Source: Gemmatimonadales bacterium (GTDB taxonomy: Bacteria; Gemmatimonadota; Gemmatimonadetes; Gemmatimonadales; GWC2-71-9). Taken from it: a stretch of 14,821 nucleotides of DNA. The position numbers and the translations under genes were made by a program. The DNA is taken from contig JAICPP010000058.1 in assembly GCA_025929805.1 (NCBI GenBank), positions 1-14,821 on the forward strand. The letters are read 5' to 3'. Shown here in pieces: positions 6,508-14,522 of the stretch. How positions within the stretch are numbered: the first letter of the stretch is position 1; every line of letters begins with the position of its first letter. Under the pieces are notes generated by a model that searched no databases, had not been told where the DNA came from, and saw only the letters and a program-made list of their open reading frames with translations.

Positions 6508-8925
6508 ATGATGGGGATCCCTCTGCGACTCCGCGCAATGCGTGCGAGGCTATCATGGCCCTCGGCCGCTCTGAGCACGGCCGCTGCAATCCTGATGGGG
6601 TGCGGCGGCGGGGAGGACCTCTGCACTGGTCCTTTCTGCTTCAGCCCACCTACACGTCCGGAGCCTAGCAGTATCGAAGCTGGGCCCAATAACGGCCAGA
6701 CGGGCATACGGGGCCGGGAATTGCCGCAGCCGGTCTATGTCCGGGTCAAGGACAGCGACGGGGGCCCGGTTTCGGGGATCACGATAAACTTTTCGGTGAG
6801 CAGCGGAGGAGGAACTCTGTCCAGCGCCACCGCCGAATCCGATAACGACGGCTTGGCGAAAGTCAGCTGGACGCTGGGCCAGGACTTGGGAACGCAGCTG
6901 CTCCAAGCCACGGCGACCAACGGGGACGGCGCCGACTTGGACGGTTCTCCGCTGGAGCTCTCTGCCACTGCGGCCCTGCCGGAACCCGCCCGGATCGTGT
7001 TGCGGACCACGCTCGCCGAAACTGCCAGCAACGGCGTACCTCTCGAGCAGCAGCCGGTCATCGAAGTGTACGATGCCGATGATCAGCCACTTCCTCAGGT
7101 GGAGGTGCTGGCCACAGTGAGCTCGGGCGGCGCTACCCTGGCCGGGAGTACAAGTGCCTCATCCGACGCGAACGGACTAGCTTCCTTCACAAACCTCGCG
7201 CTGGTTGGCCCTCAGGGGCCCCAGACGCTCCGCTTCAGCGTAGCCACATCGGCGTTGGAGATAACCGCCGGTCCGATCCAGCTCCTGCCCGGCACCGCGG
7301 CCTCCATGACTGCCGTGGCGCCGACCGCCTACGAGCAGACCGTCAACTCGCCGGTCTCGCCGGGCCCGTCGGTTCTGGTCAAGGATGAGGCCGGAAACCC
7401 CGCTCCCGGCGTCGCCGTCACTTTTACTCCCAATCGCAACGCAACGGTTTCTCCGGAGACAGCTACTACGAACGAGCAGGGTGTGGCGCAGGTAAGCTGG
7501 ACCCTGGGCAGCACCGCCAACGTTCCTTACACGCTGACGGCGCGAATCGAATCATCTTCTGTCCCGCCAGTCCAATTCTCGGCCATAGCACGGCCCGGTG
7601 ACGCGGGACGATTAAGGATTATGGTGCAGCCGTCCTCGCCCACCCAGAGCGGCACCGCCTTTGCGACCCAGCCGGTGATCCAGCTCGAGGATCAAAACGG
7701 CAACCCGACGCCCCAGGCCGGCGTGAATGTGATGGCCACCATCTCATCCGGACCGAGCGGTACGCTGCAGAATCAGACCGCTACGACGGATGGCTCAGGG
7801 CGAGCGGCGTTCAGTGGCCTGACCCTGACCGGCGTGGTGGGCAATTACACCCTGTCGTTCAGCGCCCCCAGTCTGGTCGGTGTGACTTCCGCTCCATTCG
7901 CCATTACGGTTGGGGCGCCGGCTCGGTTGACTGTTACTACCGCACCATCCACGCTAGCTAGGAGCCGCAACCCGCTTGTGATCCAGCCGGTACTGCAGGT
8001 GCAGGATGCCAGCGGCAACCCCGTTCAGCAGGCGGGGACCGTGATCGTGGCTTCGATCTCGGCCGCGAATACCACCATCAGCGGCGAGACTGCGACCACC
8101 GATGAGAACGGCCGGGCCGCCTTTAGCGCACTGACCCTTACCGGGATTCCCGGCCCCAAGGACATCACCTTCTCCGCTGCAGGACTGCAGAGCGCCTCCG
8201 CGCGAGTCACTCTGGTGAGCGTCGAGACCGTCTCGGCAGCTCCCAGTCATCCCGTCTCTGCCGTGGTCGGAACAACAGTCGCCGGTCCAGTGATCACCTG
8301 GACCCTGAGAGACGGCTCAACCCGGCCCGTTGCCGACGCGGACTTCACCCTGGTTCTGCCGTCCGGCGGAACGGCTGCGACACTCACTCCATTCAGTGAC
8401 GCCAACGGAGCGGTGCAGGTAGGAGACTGGACCCTGGGCACGACGGCGGGCTATCAGTATCTGGTGCTGCGACTACCGGATGGCCGAGAATTCCGCGACA
8501 GCATTCTGGCCGTGCCGGATGTGGCTTTCGACTTGCTCCAGGCCGGGGGAGATGGCCAGACTGCGCCGGTCAATTCCGAACTGCCCGAGCGGTTAGTTGT
8601 CCGGGTGGTCGATCAGTATAACAACGGAGTGGCCGACGTTCCGGTTCAGTGGGCGACCTGCGACAATGTCCTTGGTCCGGTGGTGCCAACCGACGCAAAC
8701 GGATATTCCGCAGTTACCCAGCCAACGGGGAACGAGCCGTCCGGAGAGGGACTCCCCTTCTGCACCCAGGCGACGATCGAGCTACCTCCCGATCGGACCG
8801 ATCGGATCGAATTCCACTACGGGGTAACCGCCGCAGCATCGCAGGAAGGCGAGTCCGAGGGTACGTCCGCAGTCCAGTCGACACACTCCGGACCGCCGCC
8901 TCTAGCGCCCGGGCGGGTCAGATGA
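6508..8925 (+). CDS. Surface lipoprotein with about seven Ig-like (invasin-type) domains
   Basis: An 805-residue protein with a lipoprotein signal: hydrophobic residues 20-30 and lipobox LMGC (lipid Cys32). The mature chain is Ig-like domains of about 100 residues, roughly 54-157, 158-261, 262-363, 366-468, 470-570, 572-667 and 672-775, followed by a Gly/Ser/Pro-rich tail. Domains 1, 3 and 6 share a (V)SWTLG motif, while 2, 4 and 5 share A(S/A)F(S/T)(G/A/N)L(T/A)L, so two subtypes are interleaved. Such bacterial Ig (Big_1-like) arrays form rods on the cell surface in adhesion or matrix contact. Domain 7 has C718 and C752, a possible disulfide. The start is uncertain: ATG 6508 or ATG 6538, the latter giving a compact 22-residue signal through Cys; neither has a clear ribosome site. 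It overlaps the barrel gene by ATGA. Confidence 0.85.
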   Translation: MMGIPLRLRAMRARLSWPSAALSTAAAILMGCGGGEDLCTGPFCFSPPTRPEPSSIEAGPNNGQTGIRGRELPQPVYVRVKDSDGGPVSGITINFSVSSGGGTLSSATAESDNDGLAKVSWTLGQDLGTQLLQATATNGDGADLDGSPLELSATAALPEPARIVLRTTLAETASNGVPLEQQPVIEVYDADDQPLPQVEVLATVSSGGATLAGSTSASSDANGLASFTNLALVGPQGPQTLRFSVATSALEITAGPIQLLPGTAASMTAVAPTAYEQTVNSPVSPGPSVLVKDEAGNPAPGVAVTFTPNRNATVSPETATTNEQGVAQVSWTLGSTANVPYTLTARIESSSVPPVQFSAIARPGDAGRLRIMVQPSSPTQSGTAFATQPVIQLEDQNGNPTPQAGVNVMATISSGPSGTLQNQTATTDGSGRAAFSGLTLTGVVGNYTLSFSAPSLVGVTSAPFAITVGAPARLTVTTAPSTLARSRNPLVIQPVLQVQDASGNPVQQAGTVIVASISAANTTISGETATTDENGRAAFSALTLTGIPGPKDITFSAAGLQSASARVTLVSVETVSAAPSHPVSAVVGTTVAGPVITWTLRDGSTRPVADADFTLVLPSGGTAATLTPFSDANGAVQVGDWTLGTTAGYQYLVLRLPDGREFRDSILAVPDVAFDLLQAGGDGQTAPVNSELPERLVVRVVDQYNNGVADVPVQWATCDNVLGPVVPTDANGYSAVTQPTGNEPSGEGLPFCTQATIELPPDRTDRIEFHYGVTAAASQEGESEGTSAVQSTHSGPPPLAPGRVR

Positions 8926-9542
8926 AGCGGTCTCGCTCGATCCTCCTGCCGCTCCTCGCGACGGGACTGGTGCGTACGGAGCTTCAAGCGCAGTCGGCTC
9001 AGGCCATCTCGCTTCAGGTCTCAGGACTCTACAACGGACTCTACGGAGACGTCTTCGGAGCTTTCAAGAACGGGATAGGAGGAGAGGCACAAATTCGCTA
9101 CACGCCCGGAGCGCTGTCAGTCGGTGCCGGATTTCAGTACACCGCCCATGGCCGCAAACCTTCTCCTCCAACTGATCCTGAGCCGGTGGACGCCAGCCTC
9201 TACGGTGGGTTTATTGAACCCCGGTATCGGATTCACACCGGAAGCAACGTGATCGCCCCATATGTGTCCGCCAGATTTTCACTGCTCAAGCCTGGATTCG
9301 ATGGTGGTAGTCTCTCCTTTTCCTCTACCTTTATTCAGCTCAATGCCGGTGGAGGGCTGCTGTACCGGTTAGGCCCCAGGTTCAATCTCGATGCGGGCGC
9401 AACGTTCGGGTACAACCACCAAGGCGGAGGCACACTGACCGGTGTGACCAGCGACGGTACCCCGGTCAATGAGCGGGTCGAGTCAGATTCGGGTACCAAC
9501 ATCGTCGTTCGGCTGGGACTGGCAGTCGGCCTGGGGGGATGA
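8922..9542 (+). CDS. Small outer-membrane beta-barrel protein
   Basis: A 206-residue secreted protein: basic KRSRS, a hydrophobic stretch at 7-17 and a likely signal peptidase I site after LQA (about residue 23). The rest alternates polar and hydrophobic residues with Gly and Tyr in amphipathic strands such as AQIRY, SVGAGFQY, YGGFIEPRYRI, APYVSARFSL, FIQLNAGGGLLYRL and NLDAGATFGY. This is typical of an 8-stranded outer-membrane barrel. It ends ...RLGLAVGLGG, without the usual terminal aromatic residue of BAM substrates. Its ATG overlaps the stop of the Ig-lipoprotein gene, so the products are probably made together; the barrel may help display or anchor the Ig rod. The stop is 3 bases from the stop of the convergent kinase. 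Function is otherwise unknown. Confidence 0.78.
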   Translation: MKRSRSILLPLLATGLVRTELQAQSAQAISLQVSGLYNGLYGDVFGAFKNGIGGEAQIRYTPGALSVGAGFQYTAHGRKPSPPTDPEPVDASLYGGFIEPRYRIHTGSNVIAPYVSARFSLLKPGFDGGSLSFSSTFIQLNAGGGLLYRLGPRFNLDAGATFGYNHQGGGTLTGVTSDGTPVNERVESDSGTNIVVRLGLAVGLGG

Positions 9543-9545
9543 CCC

Positions 9546-12500
9546 TCAGAGCTTCGGCGAATTGACGATGCGGCAACTGGCCAAACTCAGCTTGCCGCCG
9601 CTGTCGGTGAACTCGGCCCGGAACACCGGCCGGCTGCTGAGGCGACCGCCGAACGAATCTTTCCAGCTGAGCTGGAACCCGAACTCCATACTGGCCGAGC
9701 CATTCTCCAGCCGCTGAGCGCCATCTTCCCGCTCGCCCACCTCCGCGCTCCACTCTCGGGTCTCCAGGATGCGCCCTAGTTTGCCCAGCTTCTCGTGATC
9801 GGCCTTGGTGGCCGGGTGGTACAGCGCCACCACCCGCACCAGGTCCTTCTCTCGCAGGGCACCGTAGCACAGCTCGACGCCGGCAAGCATCTGGTCGAGC
9901 ACTCGCGTGCGCTCGACGGCAGGGTCGTCTGACGGAGGTGTGTTCTGCGCCCGTGCCGCGACCGGCTCGGCAATCGGCTCGGTACGCCCGGTGCGAGGCC
10001 GCGGCAACACGGTGACCCGGACACTACCCGACTTTCCTTCGGATGTCGCCGTGATCTGCGCCGAGCCCGCAGCGTTGGCTATGACGACGCCGGTGGAAGA
10101 GTCCACCGGCACCACGCCGGGTTCGCTGCTGCCCCAGACGACCGGTCGCTGGGCCAGAGGCCGGCCCCTGGCATCCCGGAGCTCCGCTCTGAGCTCGAGC
10201 GTATCACCGACCTTGAGTGGCCGCGAGCCTGAAATGCTGAGCGAGGCCACCGGGGGCGGCAGAACCGTGAGCGACGAGATGGCGGATTCGGAGCCGCTCC
10301 GCGCGATGATCAGGGTGCTCCCGGGTGCATAGGCGCGAACTCTTCCGGAGCTGGTGTTCACGTCGGCAACCTGAGGCTCGCTCGAACTCCAAGTCACTCG
10401 TCTGGGACGGATCGGGTTACCGCCACGGTCCAGAGCATTCAATACCAAGGTTGCGGTATCCCCTACAACCAGCGAAGGGTGGGACTCTATGGAGAGCGAG
10501 GCCGGTTGTGCCACCAGGGTTGGCTGGCGGGCTGCAGGACGCACTTCGACAGGGAAGCTGTCGCGGACCGTACCCGCGGTCGCCACGATCTCGGCACGCC
10601 CGGTCTTCACTGCACGGAGTGCCCCGCTCGAAGAGTCCACCGCGACAACCGAAGTGTCGCTCGACACCCAGGCCACGTTGACCGGTGAGATCGGGTTGCC
10701 GCTGATATTACGGACCTCCGCCGCCAGCAGGGCGGAACTTCCGACCGTCAGTGGTCCCGACGGGCGCCCGGTAATAGTGACGGACGCCGGCGAGACACTA
10801 TCGATGGTATCAGCGAAGGCCGCCGGCCGGGCATTCAAGTAGGCTAAGGCCGCAGTCGAGTCCCGAACGGCAACTGCGGTTTCGGCTGCGGGCGCCGGCT
10901 CGATGGGCCGGCGACCACCCACCAACCAGAAGCCGGCAACCAAGAGGAGAGCCCCACCCCCGACCACCACCCATCCGGGTCTGGAGCGAGAGCGTCGGGG
11001 CTCGGGGATACGAGGCTCGGGCGGCAGCTCCCATGGTTCCGGACCCGATCTGGGAGCAGTGGCAGCCGAATAGCTGTGGTGCACGGTCGGGAGCGGCCCT
11101 TCTACTCGTTCCACTACGTTAACGCTGATGGAGGCGCTGACGCCCTCGCAAACTGCAGTCAGGACAACCAGACCGGGATTGCGGGTGATCACCCAGCCAC
11201 CCGCTGTCACCACGGCCACACTTACATCACTGACGCTCCACGCCACGTTCCGGTCGGTCAGCTGCCCGGCCCAGCGGTCCAGTGGGGTAGCAGTGAGTGC
11301 AAAGGAGTCGCCGGCGACGATCGAATCCGGGGCGGGCGAGATGTGCAGCGCAGCGACTCGAGGGGGAAGAACAGTGACGGCAACTGTGGCCCTCGCTTCG
11401 TCCAGCTCTGCCGTGACGGTGGTAGAGCCCGCCGAGCGCGCATCCAGGACGCCATCGAGGCTGACCGTCGCGATGGAATCGTCCTCCGAGCGCCAGCTGA
11501 CGGGCCTCGCGACCACCCGCCCGCGCTTATCTCGAGGCGTGGCCGACAGGGGCACTTCGTCGCCGACCGTGATGGGCTTCTCCAGCGATTTCACCACGAT
11601 CGCGTCGGCACGCGGCGGGGCCACGCTCACCCGCAGCCGGCCTTCGTGCCCGTCACATACCGCGCGAATGAGTGCGGAGCCGGGAGTGAGGGCGGTGGCG
11701 ACGGCCTTGGTGGCGTTGACCCGAAGGACTCCTGGCGAGTCGCTGCTCCATTCCACGGGTCCGTTCGGGAGCCGCGCCGCCTGACCATCGTGCACTCGGG
11801 CCACCAACAGAAAGCTGTCGCCCACCTCGAGGCCTGGAGGTGGCGGCAGGATGGTGACGGCCCGTAACATCCCGGGTGGAGTCACCTGCAGCACCGCCGA
11901 GTTCTTCATCCCGCCGCGCTGGGGCCCCGGGAAGCTGGTACGCGCGCCGTCGGTGGCGAGCCGGCTGAGCTCGGCCCGAAGCGGATCGTCTTCGGGTAGC
12001 GGCGCCGCGCCCAGCGCACTAAGGGCCTGCGCCATGCCCGGCCAGCGGTCCTCGGGGTTCTTGGCCAGCATGCGCAGGATGGCGGTTTCGAGCTCCGGCG
12101 GACAGTGCTCGGTGTGTTCACGCAACGGACGCGGCGGCTGCTCCACGTGGGCCTGAATAACCGAATAGGTCGACCCGGTGAAGGGTGGCACGCCGGTGAT
12201 CATCTCATAAGCGACGGCACCCAATGAATACTGGTCTGAGGCTCCCGAGACCTCACCGCCGGCGCACTGTTCCGGACTCATGTACGCCGGAGTTCCCACC
12301 ATGAATCCGGTATGGGTCTGACTGGGTCCCTCAGCCGCCTTGGCTATGCCGAAATCGGTGACGACCCCGTTTCCTTCTTCGTCGATCAGGATATTGGCGG
12401 GCTTGATGTCTCGGTGGACCACCTTGAATCGATGAGCATACGCCAGCGCCGACCCCACATGATGGAGGATCGAGCGTACGATCGGGACCGGCAGTCGGCC

Positions 12501-13055
12501 GGCATCGCGGATTACCTGCTCCAGGGGGCGGCCCTGAATGCAGCGCATGACGAAGAAGTGGAGTCCCTCCGCAGCACGTACTGAATACACCGAGACGATG
12601 TTCGGGTGGTTCAGGTGCGCGATGGTGATGGCTTCACGACGGAATCGTTCGATCATCCCATCGCCCATCAGCAGACCGGGGGACATCACTTTGATGGCCA
12701 CGTCGCGGTGCAGGGAGAGCTCGTGTGCCAGAAATACGGCGGCCATGCCACCCCGTCCCAGTTCGTGCCCGATTTCGAACTCCCCCAACGTGGCGCGGCG
12801 GAGCCGGGCAACTACGTCGTCCCAGGGAGAGCCGTTCTGGCTCAGATCATCAGGAAGGGACCGGGATTCCGGACGAGGGATGCCCGGCGTGCCGCACCGG
12901 GGGCAGGATTCTTCAGTCTGCAGCAGGAACTCACCACAATTGGCGCACCATAGCAGCTCCGCTCCGCATTGGGCGCAGAAGCGGTCCCCCGGGCCGAGCA
13001 GGCCGTTGCACTGCAGACAGGTGATCGGAGTGGTCATGGTACCGCCGGAAGACAT
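9546..13055 (-). CDS. Membrane Ser/Thr protein kinase with zinc ribbons and six Ig-like repeats
   Basis: A 1169-residue protein. Two zinc ribbons lie at the N-terminus (C13/C16/C27/C30 and C37/C40/C51/C54). The Hanks-type kinase spans about 92-345: GRGGMAAV loop, K122 in VAIKVM, HRD 214-216 with HRDIKPANIL, DFG 234-236, GTPAYMSPE. All catalytic residues are intact. Three Big_2-like repeats follow (about 396-480, 483-562, 567-648), then a Pro/Arg-rich linker, one membrane helix (694-714), three more repeats (about 756-838, 852-932, 936-1017) and a C-terminal domain about 1040-1169 that may be NTF2-like. Arginines before the helix place the kinase and repeats 1-3 in the cytoplasm, which is unusual. 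Repeats 1 and 3 carry a free Cys (C467, C636) at matching positions; 4-6 have none. The start could instead be M7 (13037), just before the first ribbon. Confidence 0.93.
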   Translation of the reverse strand: MSSGGTMTTPITCLQCNGLLGPGDRFCAQCGAELLWCANCGEFLLQTEESCPRCGTPGIPRPESRSLPDDLSQNGSPWDDVVARLRRATLGEFEIGHELGRGGMAAVFLAHELSLHRDVAIKVMSPGLLMGDGMIERFRREAITIAHLNHPNIVSVYSVRAAEGLHFFVMRCIQGRPLEQVIRDAGRLPVPIVRSILHHVGSALAYAHRFKVVHRDIKPANILIDEEGNGVVTDFGIAKAAEGPSQTHTGFMVGTPAYMSPEQCAGGEVSGASDQYSLGAVAYEMITGVPPFTGSTYSVIQAHVEQPPRPLREHTEHCPPELETAILRMLAKNPEDRWPGMAQALSALGAAPLPEDDPLRAELSRLATDGARTSFPGPQRGGMKNSAVLQVTPPGMLRAVTILPPPPGLEVGDSFLLVARVHDGQAARLPNGPVEWSSDSPGVLRVNATKAVATALTPGSALIRAVCDGHEGRLRVSVAPPRADAIVVKSLEKPITVGDEVPLSATPRDKRGRVVARPVSWRSEDDSIATVSLDGVLDARSAGSTTVTAELDEARATVAVTVLPPRVAALHISPAPDSIVAGDSFALTATPLDRWAGQLTDRNVAWSVSDVSVAVVTAGGWVITRNPGLVVLTAVCEGVSASISVNVVERVEGPLPTVHHSYSAATAPRSGPEPWELPPEPRIPEPRRSRSRPGWVVVGGGALLLVAGFWLVGGRRPIEPAPAAETAVAVRDSTAALAYLNARPAAFADTIDSVSPASVTITGRPSGPLTVGSSALLAAEVRNISGNPISPVNVAWVSSDTSVVAVDSSSGALRAVKTGRAEIVATAGTVRDSFPVEVRPAARQPTLVAQPASLSIESHPSLVVGDTATLVLNALDRGGNPIRPRRVTWSSSEPQVADVNTSSGRVRAYAPGSTLIIARSGSESAISSLTVLPPPVASLSISGSRPLKVGDTLELRAELRDARGRPLAQRPVVWGSSEPGVVPVDSSTGVVIANAAGSAQITATSEGKSGSVRVTVLPRPRTGRTEPIAEPVAARAQNTPPSDDPAVERTRVLDQMLAGVELCYGALREKDLVRVVALYHPATKADHEKLGKLGRILETREWSAEVGEREDGAQRLENGSASMEFGFQLSWKDSFGGRLSSRPVFRAEFTDSGGKLSLASCRIVNSPKL

Positions 13056-13072
13056 CCCGTTGAGGAGGGATG
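13053..13072 (-). promoter_or_regulatory. Hairpin at the Ser/Thr kinase start
   Basis: CATCCC (13053-13058) and GGGATG (13067-13072) form a 6-bp stem with an 8-base loop. In the kinase message the first ATG is the end of the 3' arm. If translation begins at the second ATG (13037) the hairpin lies just upstream instead. A perfect palindrome TCAATATTGA (13074-13083) lies right next to it. The structure is seen; the role is only inferred. Confidence 0.25.
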
Positions 13073-13377
13073 CTCAATATTGAAGGCCGGCCGCGGAGAG
13101 CGCAATCGGCCTCCCCTGGCTGCTGGTGTTGGGCCTCTCCTTGCCGTCAATGGGTCTCCCATATACCGCCCGGTTGGCAGGCATCCGCACCGATGTCCCG
13201 GGCATGAAAGTACCGGTTTTCTGGCCATGAAACGTAATGATAGGCCGGCAGCGGATCTACGTAATCGACCGCCAGCCCTCCCTAGCTGTGAGGGGCATCA
13301 CCAGGGCCTTCCCAACCGCTCGCTTGCCGACAAATCGCGGTGCAAATTAAGGACGTTCCAGAGTAGCCGAGGTGGCG
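13056..13377. other. Divergent intergenic region between kinase and four-module lipoprotein
   Basis: 322 bases must hold promoters for both genes. I find no convincing gene: open frames here lack recognisable protein features or are broken by stops. It contains the kinase-proximal hairpin, the palindrome TCAATATTGA, an AGGCCG/CGGCCT inverted repeat (13084-13089, 13107-13112) and the CRP-like site at 13287. I could not pick a confident -35/-10 pair for either direction. Confidence 0.5.
13287..13302 (+). promoter_or_regulatory. CRP-like operator upstream of the four-module lipoprotein
   Basis: TGTGA-GGGGCA-TCACC matches TGTGA-N6-TCACA at 9 of 10 half-site positions. It ends 75 bases before the lipoprotein ATG. 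It is the third GTGA-N6-TCAC site in the window; like the other two, it is intergenic and precedes a plus-strand gene. No matching promoter is evident. Confidence 0.5.
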
Positions 13378-14511
13378 ATGTCGAACTACCGAGCGCTCAT
13401 CCTCATTGTCACAGCGGCGGTGGTACTCCTGCCGGCCTGTGGGAGTGAGGATCCTGCTGGGGTGTCCCCTCGCACCCTGGAGATCACCGTTACCACGGCG
13501 GGGGACGAGCCCGATACCGACGGTTACACCATTCAGATCGACGCCGAATCCGCTCGGCCCCTTCCGCCATTCGAAATTCTGCAACATCGCGACATCAGTC
13601 CTGGCGACCACACGGTCTATGTGGGAGGCGTAGCGGACAATTGCGAGGTACAAGGGGCCAATCCCCGCACCATCAATGTGCCGGCAGAGGGGACGGTCAC
13701 GATTGCGATCGAGGTGGTGTGCACTGCCCAGACCGGGAGCATGCTGGTAACCACTCTAACCCGGGGCCCCTCACCCTACCCCAGCCGCCATACCATCGCG
13801 GTAGACGGTGTGGAGCGTTCAGCGATAGATACCGGGCGCGTGCTGATTGATGGGATCGCCCCCGGCCGGCACGAAGTTCACCTCCGTGGAGTAGCGACGC
13901 ATTGTATCGCACAGGGAAACCCTCGCACTCTGGCCGTGCGAGCCCGCGAGGTCGCACTCGTGACATTTTTTATAAACTGTGTCGGGTTTCGGGGGCTCCT
14001 CGAGATCACTACGTCCTTACGCGGTCAAAGGAACTCTCTCGCGTACAGGCTGGATGGGGGGCGCCCCACACAACTGGGCAGGAGCGGGTTCATGACGGAA
14101 GTCGTGGGCGCCGGGTTCCACCTCGTGGAGCTGCTGAATCTGCCGGAGAACTGCCGTGTGCTGGGACCTAATCCACGTCAAGTCGAGGTTCCGCCGAGTG
14201 GCTCCGTTCGGCTGAATTTTCCTATCCAGTGTGACACATCGGCGACGGGAAGCCTACACGTATCGGTCACTACCGCCGGTTCGCCGATTGATCCTGACGG
14301 CTACACCCTTTTTGTGTCCGGGGAAGCGGAGTACCACCTGGAGCCGCAGGACCGGCTGATTGTCCCTAACCTTGCGCCCGGGTACCACGGTGTTTCGCTG
14401 CGGGAGGTGTCGGCGAACTGCCGAGTGGATAGTGAGATCGGAGACCTCGTGTTGATCCCTGCCGAGGCAGCGGCCGCAGTACACTTTGCTGTGACCTGCA
14501 CCGACTCCTGA
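13378..14511 (+). CDS. Lipoprotein of four tandem Cys-paired modules
   Basis: A 377-residue protein with a lipoprotein signal (hydrophobic 6-19, lipobox LPAC, lipid Cys21). The rest is four tandem modules of about 85 residues. Each runs TT.G...D.DGYT, then LAPG.H.V.L.GV, an xxC site, a NPR (T/Q) motif (absent in module 4), and a final strand ending in Cys. The Cys pairs are 89/115, 176/201, 259/285 and 348/374, spaced 25-26 residues, which suggests one disulfide per module. I recall similar modules from Gemmatimonadota proteins; no function is known to me. The ATG at 13378 is preferred because GAGG (13369-13372) sits 5 bases upstream; a GTG at 13372 is the alternative. It would be exported and anchored in the envelope. 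A PqiC-type remnant follows directly. Confidence 0.85.
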   Translation: MSNYRALILIVTAAVVLLPACGSEDPAGVSPRTLEITVTTAGDEPDTDGYTIQIDAESARPLPPFEILQHRDISPGDHTVYVGGVADNCEVQGANPRTINVPAEGTVTIAIEVVCTAQTGSMLVTTLTRGPSPYPSRHTIAVDGVERSAIDTGRVLIDGIAPGRHEVHLRGVATHCIAQGNPRTLAVRAREVALVTFFINCVGFRGLLEITTSLRGQRNSLAYRLDGGRPTQLGRSGFMTEVVGAGFHLVELLNLPENCRVLGPNPRQVEVPPSGSVRLNFPIQCDTSATGSLHVSVTTAGSPIDPDGYTLFVSGEAEYHLEPQDRLIVPNLAPGYHGVSLREVSANCRVDSEIGDLVLIPAEAAAAVHFAVTCTDS

Positions 14512-14522
14512 ATAGCCGTACG

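Noticed and set aside
11076..11867. Plus-strand open frame of 263 codons inside the Ser/Thr kinase gene
   Set aside because: Antisense shadow of the Ig-like repeat region, with low-complexity translation and no family features.
12617..12635. GTGA...TCAC inside the Ser/Thr kinase gene
   Set aside because: The spacing is 5 rather than 6 bases and it lies deep in coding sequence.
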